A stretch of 64,000 nt of DNA from Melieria omissa. Its lineage: Eukaryota > Arthropoda > Insecta > Diptera > Ulidiidae. Location: the NCBI GenBank assembly GCA_963971225.1, contig OZ020267.1:113470936-113534935 (forward strand), written 5' to 3'. This document shows, piece by piece, positions 23,790-35,220 of this stretch. Positions within the stretch are counted from its first letter, which is position 1, and the number at the start of each line of letters is the position of its first letter. The notes under the pieces are model-generated. The model ran no database searches. It was not told the DNA's origin and was given only the letters and a program-made list of their open reading frames with translations. A program made the position numbers and the translations under genes.

Positions 23790-26535
23790 TAAAGTAACTG
23801 TGGTCAAAATTCCAATGTATTAGTTTTGATTTAGGTTAGAAACAGATTAGAGTGCCGAAGGTCAGTTCCTCAGTGTCAACTTTGCACAATTCTTACTTTG
23901 AGTTCTTCCAGGACTAAGTCCTCCTCTACTGGGGCCATTGTGACCCATCGCGCATATTGAAATTACTCTCGCCTTACATGGGACATATGAGCTCTTCTTT
24001 TCTAGTCCATGTAAACCGAAAAACGTCCACTTAAATTCTGCCGATGTGGCGCCATGGCAAAAAATATCCCAATTACACCACTAACGGCACTCAATTACTT
24101 ATGAATTGAACATTGGGCCAGGCGGCAAATGTATCGAATTAATAGAGGCTACAATTAACCCAATTGTGAACATGCGAATTTTATAATTGGGCGCTGCACA
24201 TGCGGTCGGATCACAACAACAAGAATTATGCCTGCTAACTTGATTACCCGATCTGGCTATGAGATATGTGCCGAACATGTTGATCCAGATTTAGAAACTT
24301 GTGCAATAAAATATTGTGAGTGAAAGAAAAGATCGAAGACAAAAAACTAACAAAAACAGAAGCAACAACAAATGCAGCAACAACAGCAGCAGCAGCAACT
24401 GAATTGTGGCAAAAAGCAAAGCACAAATGATGCATGCAAAGCAAAGCAAAAGGCGTTGTCTCTCAACAGGCAACCGACAAGCCGAACTAACAACAACAAA
24501 TAAGCGATAAGCAATAATTGACAATACTAGCAACAACAACAAGCATCACAGCAACATCCGCAACAACAAGAACATTGCAGCAGCGACAACAACAACCACA
24601 ACGATGGGTGTTACGTGTTGTTGTGTGTTGCGCCTGCGCGTTGGCACAGTACTCCAGTTGACCAGCTGACCGTGCCCACTGCTGGCGGAATGCGCACAGC
24701 GTCAGCGCCAGAACACGACAGCGTGCATTGCAGTGCTTCAAAGTAGTAAAAGTAGCAACAATGCAGCGCACCGTTTGGGTGCAGTCAGCTGTGGTGTCGA
24801 GCGTCTGGGAGAGAAATGTTGGGGGTCTTAGAACTCGTCGAACATCTTCGAACGCTGAAATTTCGAAGAATGAAATGTTAGTTTTTTGAAAAGGAAAAAG
24901 TTTCAGTTAACAGAGATTTTCTTTGCTGCCTGCAGGTTTAACCCTCTGCCAGACCATGATCCATGGCGCATATTGTAAGTTCTCTTGTTCTCTAGCAATA
25001 TCAAAGTTTTATTTATAGGACAAGTGACCTGTAAATGCTCCAATTTTTCCATTCTATAGCACATAGTTCGCTAATAGCTTGACGACCTTGGAAATTGGTC
25101 GCCTTTTTAATACCACTGAATTATTGATATCAGGTATAAAAATTGACTTTGATAAATAAAGATTTACTTAAATGTGTTTTTCTTATCTTCAGGAAATATC
25201 TGTTCGCCAATAGACAGTTTACAGCATTTCAATTCCTTACATCCCTGGCAGACCTCAAGGCTCGCCATTTCCTACGTTTCACACTTCAAATTGCGTGCTG
25301 TAATTTTGTAATAAAAAATAATATTTGTAATTGTCAACTAAAGGGTTAACAAACTCAGTAAGACTGCATCAAATTAAAAGAAAAAGCGCAAAAGTGAAAC
25401 GAAAAATGTTAAGAACATGAAAATGGCCAACCAATTGGCAATGGCATTTTCAATCATAATTATAGCGCAAAAACATTTAATATTACTATGTGCGGCAATC
25501 TGTTACGCCTGCCCCCGGCTGCTGCCTGGTAATTAGAGCAGTGATTTCGCTGCGGCAGCGATGCGCCGCCAGCGATTGTTGCTGTTGCTGCTTTTGCTAG
25601 AAAGACCGAAAATTAAGCAGCAACTAAATAAAATATAGGCGAACTCGTACATCTTCGCCGACTGGCTGGTTGGCTGGCTTAATCAAAAGTCGTGCGCATT
25701 CATGCAGCACCGATGCGCTGCAGTCATGCTGCATGCCTCATGCCTCATGCAAGCATGCCGCATGCGTTCTTCTCTTGATTTCTTCAACATTTTTTGCATT
25801 GTTGTTGCTGCTGCTGTGACTCTTTCATTATCTTGTTCGGCTGCATTAATCATCGCAACTCAAATGTGTGCAGCGTAGGAGCGTAGCTGGCCCATATTTG
25901 GAGCATAAGGGGCGGCGCGCAAAATTGTTCAAAAACTGGTGCCCACGCCAGAAGCTAAAGAACTAAAACATCGGTTTGTGGTAGAGAGGAAGCAAAAGAA
26001 CATTGAGAGGCAGCAAGTGAAGCTCAGTCGATGGGCAATAGGAGACTTCTGTGGGAGACTTGTGGTGGCTCACGTATAAAACTGTGAGCTGAGGGTGTAA
26101 ATTGCATCAAAATCGAAGGATTGTCACGTATGAAATTCGCCATAGAGATCCTTGTTTAATGAGACTAACCTACTTAAAGGAGGCACAAACCATTTTGTTT
26201 GAGGGAATATCATTATGTAAATTGTATTAATGATTCATATAATTTATGCAAAATAGGTATGTCTCCAAAAAAAATTCACCCAAAAACTACAGCAATTCTA
26301 AAAGTTATTCAAATACAATAAATATTTTGGATTTTAGGACAGTTATTCCTTCGCAAAGAACTCTGTGGCTACACCTGTTTGGGTATCACTGGCGTTTGTT
26401 TTCCTGTGCGAATTCAAATAAAATATGAAACAGAGTGTTATGGAAGTTGTTGTTGTTGTTGTTGAGCACATCTTGAATCATTGTAGCATCCGTCGAATTT
26501 TTAAAATTATTATTTTTTATTATTATATGTCATCA
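23790..26535. other. Noncoding stretch with CAA/CAG-rich segments
   Basis: The 24340-24620 region is rich in CAA/CAG (AACAACAACAAGCATC-type) and gives long leucine/valine/cysteine-rich frames on the minus strand by composition. A possible TTAA element at 24942-25345 is listed separately. A repeated ATGC-rich patch (CATGCCTCATGC) occurs at about 25728-25760. No gene is supported. Confidence 0.45.
24942..25345. mobile_element. Weak candidate TTAA element with CCCTYT ends
   Basis: TTAA plus CCCTCTG at 24938-24948 faces AAAGGG plus TTAA at 25340-25349. The two ends share only about six bases beyond TTAA, so this is suggestive at best. Other isolated AAAGGGTTAA-type ends occur near 7806 and 56016, hinting at one low-quality family. 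Confidence 0.22.
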
Positions 26536-26539
26536 AACA

Positions 26540-27370
26540 TTATCATTGGCTACAATGCATTTTTGACTATTTTGATGCGTCAGAAAGCATTATCAATCAG
26601 CGTCATGCACCATCATACACCATCATGCATAGCATTGTATGTCAATGTATATGCATTATTACTATTGCAATATGCATTGTTGTGCAAATTTTCTCTTAAA
26701 ATGTCGCGTCATTCATTATTAGGTACACAAATTTGGAATCATGCAAAGTCATACATTTGAATGCATTATCATTCAGCAACATTATGGACTTTGAACTGCA
26801 ATCGCACAGCATCAAAAGCGTTAGTTTTAAATAACAAAAGTCAATCATTCGTTGTTGAATATCTTTCAGATTTTTTTGTGATATGTAAGTCAACCAAGCT
26901 TCGTCATATCTCATCATGCAATATTCGAATTTTCGTTTGAAGAACTTTTTTACCACAGGATAATTCAGTTAATCTAGAATGGTTATCAGTATAATGACGT
27001 CAGTTAAGGATACAAACTACTCCTCTATAATTAAAGAGTGGATGCAATTAAAGTTTAAAATTACTATTTAATTCATCATGGAACACAAAATACATGATGA
27101 GACATTTACATCTCATTGTCGATTATCATTAATCAATTGATTAGTCTCATCAGGCAGTATCAGTCATCGTCAATCTTCATCAATCATTGTCAGTCAGCTT
27201 TTTAATCTTTTCAATCAACATTAATCTCTGATTTTAGTTCTCATCAAAAATTGATAAATCAGTTGATTCCGTTTGTCAATCAACAACAGTCATGATCAGT
27301 CATCGTCATTGTTAGCTTATTAATCAATCTCATCAAATAACATCATTGTAATCACTGTTATCAATTAATT
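26540..27370. repeat. Cryptic ATCA/TCATC simple-sequence region
   Basis: Motifs such as CATTATCA, CATCAGTCA, GTCAATC and CATCAATCATTG recur irregularly across this stretch, most densely at 26540-26800 and 27115-27370. It reads as a decayed, slipped simple repeat and not as coding sequence; the overlapping frames at 26425-26760 and 26696-26956 have no recognised domain. Confidence 0.45.
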
Positions 27371-27429
27371 GTTAGTACTGACAGTTTATAATATAAGCTT
27401 TTAAAATGATTTTATCAACAATTTCCAAA

Positions 27430-28324
27430 TATATCTAAAAATTTAAATAGTTTTCATAGAACATTCCTATAGATGACAGATCTCGCCAAATCGATACAAT
27501 TTTATTTAAAAAGAAAACTCCCATCAATCGCACAATTTCTTCACAATAAGTCAGTGTCCCAAAAAAATTCTTCGAAAAATAGAAATTTCTCTAAAAATTT
27601 CAATTTACTTTCATAGAACATTCCTTTAGGTGCTATATCTCGCCTAATCTATACAATTTTATTCAAAAAGAAAAGCCAGTCAGTGTTCCAGAAAAATTCA
27701 TCGAAATATGTAAATATCTCTAAAAATTTTAATTACTTTCATAGAACATTCCTCTAAGTGCTATATCTCGCCAAATCTATACCTACAAATTTATTTAAAA
27801 AGAAAACTCCCATCAATCGCACAATTTCTTCACAATAAGTCAGTGTCCAAGAAAAATCCTTCGGGGCAAGAAATTTGCCAACCCAACGTCCAAAGTAAAC
27901 CACAACCTGCAGCAGAGGCAAATCGACCAACAACCAACAGCCGATTGACCTTAATCGATTGTCATTCATTCACTTATTCATTCATATCTATACAATTTTA
28001 TTCAAAAAGAAAAGCCAGTCAGTGTTCCAGAAAAATTCATCGAAATATGTAAATATCTCTAAAAATTTTAATTACTTTCATAGAACATTCCTCTAAGTGC
28101 TATATCTCGCCAAATCTATACCTACAAATTTATTTAAAAAGAAAACTCCCATCAATCGCACAATTTCTTCACAATAAGTCAGTGTCCAAGAAAAATCCTT
28201 CGGGGCAAGAAATTTGCCAACCCAACGTCCAAAGTAAACCACAACCTGCAGCAGAGGCAAATCGACCAACAACCAACAGCCGATTGACCTTAATCGATTG
28301 TCATTCATTCACTTATTCATTCAT
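27430..28324. repeat. Tandem array with a recent 339-bp duplication
   Basis: A shared core (TTTCATAGAACATTCCT, then CTATATCTCGCC, then AAAGAAAA and GTCAGTGTCC) starts at about 27452, 27609, 27737 and 28076. On top of this older array, 27647-27985 is repeated as 27986-28324, with no difference that I can see by reading. The duplicate minus-strand frames at 27754-27969 and 28093-28308 (71 codons each, identical) arise from it and are not evidence of genes. Near-identity means either a very recent duplication or an assembly artefact. Confidence 0.85.
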
Positions 28325-30185
28325 TGCGCTCAATGAATTCCACACAATGTGCCATGAAATTACCGAAAAAAAGCGAGCGAGTGAGCCGCTGCACAGACTG
28401 ACTGACGGACAAACAGAGGCAGGTGAGTGTCGCCAGTACTCGCCGATACTGGCCGTTGGTGATAATGAAGCATTGTTAATGCGTTTGTTATGCGCCCGGT
28501 GCGCCCGTCACGAGTAGCCGTCTCAAAGTGACACAGTTAAAGGTGCACCAGCAGCACCCGAAATGCATTAAATGCACTTGAGATCATTTAACCGTTGGCT
28601 GTTTCTACCAGCCAACCGAAAAAAGCGGGCCGTACGTGTCAGCGCTGGCTGGGCAGTGCCGCTGCGATTGTCCATCTGTCTGTCTGTCTGTCTGTTGTGT
28701 TGACTGCTGAACAGTGAAAGATTTGATGAATGAGAATATTTCTTTCTGCATTATGTGTGTGTGTTGTGTATGTGTGTGTGTGTGCAGGGTAAGAAAAAAA
28801 CACATTAAAGGGTCACAAATGCGCAAAGTCGTTTCATTAGATACTTTTACTGCAAAGGTGCAGAGTCATATCTAATTGACCCACATAGCGCACGCCGACA
28901 CAAACTTACACACACTGCCGTTTCTGCGGACCTGCATGCACTTGCATAACGTTTCCAATTGTCATGTCTTGATTGATGTCGCTGCAGTGGCATTAAATGC
29001 GTTTTTTCGGTCACTAATTGTGAGTTCGCTTCGAAGAGTGCAATTGGAAATGTGAGAAAAACAGATAATTAAACGCGATTTTCATGAGCAGACAATGGTA
29101 AATGAATGCTAGGCGTACTTTACAATTTCTTTAGTTACTACAGTTTTCCTTTGGGTGAGGATTAAGTTTGGCATTACATGAATACTTCACCAGCTTCTAT
29201 GCTTCTACAGTATCAATAAAAACACTTGAAAAGAATAACAGTTTGCTGGAAACAGTGTTCCAGTTGTTTTTTCTTTCTCTGAAAAAATTGTTTCATTGTG
29301 AACTGAATCTGGCAGCACCTGTCTTTATGAGTTCATAAGTTGAGCTTTTGTGGAAAAAAGTCTTTTGAGCAAAATTTATATAATAAAAGCTGTGAAATTG
29401 TTTAAAGAGTTTTGGAATATCAAATCCGCTAAACAGATTGAATAAATCTAATTCTTTTGCAGTCGTAAAAGTTAAACAAACTAATTACATATTTTGATAA
29501 ATATTAAAATATTCTTTTGAAATAATTTCGACTTCAAAATAAGTGACTTATGGCCAAAAATGCAACAGTTCTTAGTTGAAACTTAAGCAATATCTGCTCC
29601 AAGTTTTAGACCGATTTGTTTGTTCGTTCAAAAGCTATGTTGTATGGGTGGACCGACGAACCCACATTACAAAGTCGATGAAAAATGTATTTTGAAAAAT
29701 TAGTTTTTTATTTAACTTATATAAATTAGATTTAAAAATTACAAGAAATATTCATCGAATGGCAAATATGGTCACCGTAGCAGAGATGAACTAACTGTAT
29801 CAAAGCTTTACTAAAAGCTTTGACTTGAGCTAAAGCTTTGACTGTAAGCTTGAGCTTAAACACATATTAGCTTAGTTCCCAACCACTGATTGTTACAGCA
29901 GCCAATCATAGATGGCGCTAAAAAATGTATGAACAAATGTTCATATAAGTTGGTGTTGGTGGTTGAAAATTGGAAGAATCCCAATTCAATTTAGTTAAAA
30001 TATTAGACTAAAGACAATATAAAAGATTATATTATCTTTGATTAGACTTTTGACATTCAACTGATTAACTTAACCCAACCAAGGCATGAGCCTTGCTGTG
30101 GTCTTATACTCTCAAGTGAAGTGAATAAGGAGGACAAAAATCAGGTTCAAAGGTTTTTTAAATATTTTAAACTATTTAAGAATTA
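28325..30185. other. Noncoding stretch with microsatellites
   Basis: Holds (CTGT)n at about 28676-28694 and a (TG)n run at about 28756-28784. A strong-looking donor, GGCAG/GTGAGT, occurs near 28419-28428 but has no convincing exon behind it. At 29806-29880 the motif AGCTTAA/AAGCTTTGA recurs. No gene is supported. Confidence 0.45.
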
Positions 30186-30434
30186 CAGTCGTGTCTGGAT
30201 AAAGTGAACTAATTATTGCAAGGCCTGTTCACAGTATTGAGGTTATTCACTATATCAAGGTTAACATTTTTGTTCAAAAAATCGTTTTATTTGCTCAAAA
30301 TATAATTTTATTTTTTGCTTGAAATTGCTTTTAAAATTTTGTTCAATATTTAGAAGCTCCATGTCAAAATTTGGGTGTTCACTATATCGAGGTGTTTACT
30401 ATAAAAAAGTGTTCACTATACCCAGACACGACTG
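30186..30434 (-). mobile_element. Complete pogo/Tigger-like MITE (copy B)
   Basis: The 249-bp element starts CAGTCGTGTCTGGATAAAGT and ends with an inverted copy (24-bp terminal repeat, 2 mismatches), with TA directly outside both ends (30184-30185 and 30435-30436). The motif TATAGTGAAC or its complement recurs several times just inside each end, as transposase-binding repeats often do. The interior is T-rich and noncoding. It is inverted relative to the copies at 8919 and 59828. The CAG...CTG ends, TA target and ATAGTGAAC motif suggest a pogo/Tigger-type mobiliser. Confidence 0.85.
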
Positions 30435-30436
30435 TA

Positions 30437-31173
30437 TTACTAATATAATTTTTGTTGTTTTCAATTAGCACTTTTTCTAACCTGTATTTAAAATTGTATT
30501 ACCTGACAATGTATGTACTTGTAAATTCAGCGATGTCAAAAACACCAATGAATAGTATTGAGTATATCTGACAAATTTTTTAGGCAGTTGATTTGGGTTT
30601 TTATCACAAAATGCTTTACTCTCTTTGCTCTCTTTGTTTTAAAAACATTTCCTAAAGTGAATTGAAACTCAGTTGAGAAAGTAAATTAAAAGAATGTCAG
30701 TTTCACTCTGAACCATGTGAAGTGGCATCCAAAAGCTTTCATTACCAAAAGTTAGGTCTATGAAATAATGCCCAATGAATAATAATAATAAAAAATAATT
30801 ATTTAGTCCAATTCTTAGAGCATTTAGCAGATTTCGTACATTTCGATGACTCGATACAAATAGCAGCAATTCATAATTTGATGCACAAATAAGTCAGAGA
30901 GTCCTGATGAAGACAGAGTTATGTATTGACTACTTCCACAAAAAAGTGCCTTGTTCTTTGTGTTTTTTTTAAGTAGGTTTTATTTTCTCTTGAAGTATCG
31001 AGTCAGTCCATATGTTCGTGCGTTTTTTTTTTCAATAGTTTCAGAATAGGCGCTTTTTGAATACAAAAAATTATTCGTGAGAGATAACGGAATTTTTTTA
31101 ATTTGCTCTGATGTATAGTGCATTCAACAAGAGATTTTAATCGCGGATAGAAGCACGCGTTGTTAAAAGTAAA
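30437..31173. other. Noncoding stretch, possibly including the mariner 5' end
   Basis: No gene recognised. The last 60 or so bases (from about 31110) may be the untranslated leader of the mariner relic that follows, but I could not identify its terminal inverted repeat. Frames at 31003-31458 on the minus strand are antisense to the relic. Confidence 0.4.
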
Positions 31174-32140
31174 ATGGAATCTTCGAACGAGTATAAGAAG
31201 CATATTTTGTATGGTTTTTATAACACTGGAAAAAATGCAACTGCAACTGCTGCTGCAGAAATAAATGCAGCTCATTGGGAGAATGTCGTGAGTGTAAGGA
31301 CTGCAAAAAAGTGATTTTCCAAATTTCGTAGTGGTCATTGTGACGTTGAGGATGCCCCACGCTATGGTCGTCCTGAGGTCCTTAAGTCCACGCTGAAAGG
31401 TTAAATTCATCCCATGGAACAGTTTACAGGCACCTGATTCAATTCGCCAAGGTTCCAAAGCTTGGAAAATGGGTTCCGCATAAACTTACCGTCGCGTCGC
31501 AAAGAGTGTGAATACAGCAGAGAGTGTATGTGTGTTCTCAGCTGCGGCAGCGGCTTAGAGATGAGAGTTTTTTGAACCGTATTGTTAGGGGGGATGAAAA
31601 ATGGGTCCTTTACAACAATCTTGTTTGCAAACGCCAGTGGTTATATAAGGTGAATCACCAGAACCAACCCCCGAAGATGGCCTACACCCCAAGAAGATTC
31701 TCCTGCTTATTTGGTGGGATATGACCGGTATCGTTTATTTTGATCTGCTGGAACCAAGCCAGACGATCACAGCTGGTTATTATTGCCATCAGCTATCCAA
31801 ATTTAATGAAGCACTTGAAAAAAATCGACCGTCTTTAGCCAATAGACGCAAAGTTTTGATTCACTACGACAACGAAAGACCACGTAACGCAAGACAGACC
31901 TTAGGCAAGCTGAATGAGCTCCGATGGGAGCTAATGCCGCATCCACCATACTCTCACTCACCATACTACTCACCTTTTCCGCGGACTTCAGCCCCATATG
32001 AGTAATAAGAACTACACCTCAAAAGGAGCTATAAATAGGGATATCGTCGCGTATTTTGGCTCCAAGAACACACAATTCGTTGAGCAGGGAATTAAAAAAT
32101 TTCCTAAACATTGGGAAGACATTGTAAATAATGCATAATG
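31174..32140 (+). pseudogene. Decayed mariner (DD34D-type) transposase
   Basis: An initiator ATG at 31174 opens MESSNEYKKHILYGFYNTG, followed by NVVSVRTAKK, a stop, and then FSKFRSGHCDVEDAPRYGRP in the same frame: the DNA-binding half of a mariner transposase. After frame changes, NRIVRGDEKWVLYNN (about 31578-31622) carries the first catalytic Asp, VLIHYDNERPRNARQT (about 31852-31899) the second, and LPHPPYS is recognisable as MPHPPYSHSPYY (about 31934). There the usual SPDL has been lost, so the third Asp is missing. Multiple stops and frameshifts make the gene long dead. The C-terminus fades by about 32140, and inverted repeats could not be placed. It is distinct from the two elements at 19-21 kb. 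Confidence 0.8.
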
Positions 32141-34170
32141 CATACTGAAAACTTCTTTTTTACTTATTTTAAAACCACCTCTGAAAAACGCACGAACTTA
32201 TGGACTGATCTGATAGAATTGCTCAAATTTCTTGAACCAATCAGCAAAAATCGTTTTCATCTGAAAAACAAAAAAATTCAAAGGAAGGAAGACTTTCTGT
32301 TACACTTTCATTCTGACAGCTTTTGTTTTAGGTTTTCGCTCTAAACTGCAATTTCAAGTAATTATTTTATGAATAGTAGATACCAATCATTGGTACCAAT
32401 GCCAATTCGATTTGATGTCATATGAAGAAAACAAAAAAAAACAACTTCATAAAGAGCTTAAAATCAGAGCTCGACCAGAGAGACCAACCATAAATTGTGC
32501 AATTATGCACTTAATTGGGCAGAGCAAAGTTGTTGGCTTAATTGTGAGCGAAAAAATCAACAACAGCAGCAATGACAATAAAAACAACAACAACGACAAC
32601 AACAAAACAATAATAGCAAAAATATGAAACAAAACAAGTTGTGAGAATTTCTCAACAAGTGAAATAAATTGCTTGTGGTTGTTTACAGTTTTATACAAAA
32701 TTTGCTGTGCTGTGCTCCGTGTGCGGCTTTTAAATATGCAAACACACACATATAGACAGACAGACAGACAGTCACGCATGTAAGTACAAATATAACCACA
32801 CATTCCTATATGGCACTTTATATTTGTTGTATGTTTGTATGTGTATGTTTTTTCTTCATACTGTGCGACAGTGCATTGATGAGAGACCGAAGAAGACAAA
32901 AATATGAATGGAAATTTTTTAATAAAATTTATACATAAATTAAAGTCATTGTCAATATTGCAATGGTGACAGTCTGTGGGGCATAGCGACATGCAGTGCA
33001 GACGTCGAAATGCCGCATTTGCCAAAAGTATTGAATACAAATAAAATTGGGAACTCTCACACAAACAGTGGCAAACTGACGAACAGAAGGATGAGTGAAC
33101 GGACTCAAGGAAAAGTTGGAACGGTGCACTGTTTTGCATGTTGCATACATCGATTCATACTCCGGGGGGTGAGGGTGGTGAAATGAGTTTAGAATTTTGC
33201 TGCATCTTTGTTTCGAGCGATCGCTGGGGGATTTGGCGTTGTCGTTACGTGGCGCACACAGGTGACAACTCGACGCAATCAAGCGACGATTCATTGCAAT
33301 TAATACTGAAAACGGCAAGTTTGTCACATTGACATGAGAGTGGAGAATGGAAAGTGCGAGGGGAAGGGAAACGTAAATATTTGTGTAAAGCTTTAATACC
33401 TTCACGACCAATGAGACATAAGTGTCCAATTTGAATTGTTTAATGTCTAAGCATAATTTGCAAAAATTGTTTTCAATTTTAATGAATTGTGCAAGGGTTA
33501 AGTTTAAATCAAAGAGGGTCTTCAAAGTGTCAAACTTTGCACATTGTGTGCAATAATCCATTAAGTTTTGTAGTATGTTGCAGAAAGTTATGTCTGCAAG
33601 TTTTTACTCTCCAATAATGTGTTATGAGGCAAATAATTGTTGCTAAATATATGTAAATGCCAGTTGAGTTCGCTTTGAAGTGCATGCGAACTGTCATTAC
33701 GACTTTGGAGCATACAGTAGCGAAACAACAACAACAGTGGCCAGTTCGGTAGAGACACAAACCCATGCTGTGCACAACAGTCGTAAGCTTTTGTATGAAG
33801 ATTAACTTTAATCATTCAGGTCCCACCGCAAATGAGCAATTGACACTACACTGAGAGAAAAATAGCTGAGCATGATATATTTAGTTCTGACTGGTTGACA
33901 TAGAGTTTTCTGGAAATAGACAACAAAAGTAGACAGAAAGAGTGAGATGCAGTCCGTATTCTTAGCTAATTTATGGTCGCTGTACAATAGACATGATTTA
34001 GTGCAAGATTTTTCGATTTCAATGCTCCGCAACCTTTCATTTTATGCGGTTGGGTGAAAAAGTGCATGAACCAAACAAATCTGGGGCTAGAGTGGGGCTA
34101 AATAGCGTTGCATCGAGGTCAAAGCTCACAAAAAAGCTGGGAAATTCGACAAATTGCTGCACAGCTGGTC
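32141..34170. other. Noncoding stretch
   Basis: CAA/AAC-rich DNA at about 32565-32615 yields a Leu-rich minus-strand frame, and (CAGA)n lies at about 32755-32771. Frames at 32447-33139 and 32929-33561 (minus, 230 and 210 codons) are the longest of the area. They overlap each other, start inside microsatellite DNA and contain no known motif, so I do not call them. Confidence 0.45.
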
Positions 34171-34445
34171 AGAAGTTGCTCTTAGAGGGTTAAAATCTAT
34201 GACTGACCCCCATTAGTTTTCTCTGCTGAACTTTTCTTTCGAACATATTTATACCCCATCTCCAACCCTTAATAGAGCTCCCATACAAAATGATCGTTTT
34301 TACAAAATAAGCTCCCACTGCTTCTAAGTTGCTCCCAGATGTATCAAATGTATGACCAACACCCATTTATTTTCTCTTCCAAACGTTTTTTCCAAACATA
34401 CCTACCCGCTGCCATACAAAACTGAATATTTTCTATGCCATTGGC
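34170..34445. repeat. Diverged tandem duplication of about 140 bp
   Basis: GTTGCTCTTAGAGGGTTAAA with GACCCCCATTAGTTTTCTCT and then TCGAACATATTTATACCCC is echoed by GTTGCTCCCAGATGTATCAA with CACCCATTTATTTTCTCT and then CCAAACATACCTACCC. The two units are clearly related but well diverged. Confidence 0.5.
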
Positions 34446-34674
34446 TCTCCACTTGTAAATGTAGTAGTTAAGTAAGCGAGAAAACATTGTATCTCAGAAA
34501 CTACTTAGCCAATTTAAATGATTTATTCTGCAATCGCCAACATTCTTGAGTACAAAAAATACAAAATTAATGAAGGTTTAAAAGTTCACCACCAGAGGGC
34601 GTCTCCCATACGATCGGATTTGTTGTCAACTTTTGGGTTTCTACAAAGCAAAAATCAAAATGTATTGTCGAAAC

Positions 34675-35220
34675 CCCATTAATCTCCCCTCACTCGAATA
34701 TAATTGCAGTCGTAATTGAGTGTTAAGAAGAAATTGTTAGATTTTTCTGAGAAAATGTGAATTTTTTATTCAGCCGGTTTTGCTAATTTCTTCAGACCTG
34801 AATTCAGAGATGTGTTTGAAATAATTTATTGTTGGATCACTACTTCAGAGAAACTTTGCATCATCTACTCTGCTTCTTGAATGGTATCCCAGGACTAAGC
34901 AGTAACTCATCAATATTTTTCGACTCCGACTCACAGATCTCCATTAACCTTCCCGCCCTCGAATATAATTGCAATCGTAATTGAGTGTTAAGAAGAAATT
35001 GTTTGATTTTTTTGAGAAAATGTGTATTTTTTATTCAGCCGTTATTGCCAATTTTGATTAACCTCGTCTTCAGACCTGAATTCAGAGATGTGTTTGAAAT
35101 AATTTATTGTTGGATCACTACTTCAGAGGAACTTTGCATCATCTACTCTGCTTCTCGAATGGTATCTCGGGATTAAGCTAGTAACTCATCAATATTTTCC
35201 GACTCCGACTCACACATTTC
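34675..35220. repeat. Tandem duplication of about 266 bp
   Basis: The unit beginning CCATTAATCTCCCC at 34675 recurs from CCATTAACCTTCCC at 34941. Long shared blocks include AATTGAGTGTTAAGAAGAAA, GAATTCAGAGATGTGTTTG, TTATTGTTGGATCACTACTT and TGCATCATCTACTCTGCTTC. A small insertion (GATTAACCTCG) distinguishes the second copy. The unit is noncoding. Confidence 0.8.

Noticed and set aside
27754..28308. Two identical 71-codon frames that look like a duplicated gene
   Set aside because: They are carried by the 339-bp tandem duplication of noncoding DNA; the opposite strand is equally open.
28182..28517. Plus-strand frame crossing a GGCAG/GTGAGT donor-like site
   Set aside because: Its first half lies in the tandem duplication and its second half has no domain. 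A single donor match is expected by chance in 64 kb.
32447..33561. Two minus-strand frames of 230 and 210 codons
   Set aside because: They overlap in different frames, run through CAA and CAGA microsatellites, have no recognisable domain and show no splice signals. Length alone in this region is not convincing.
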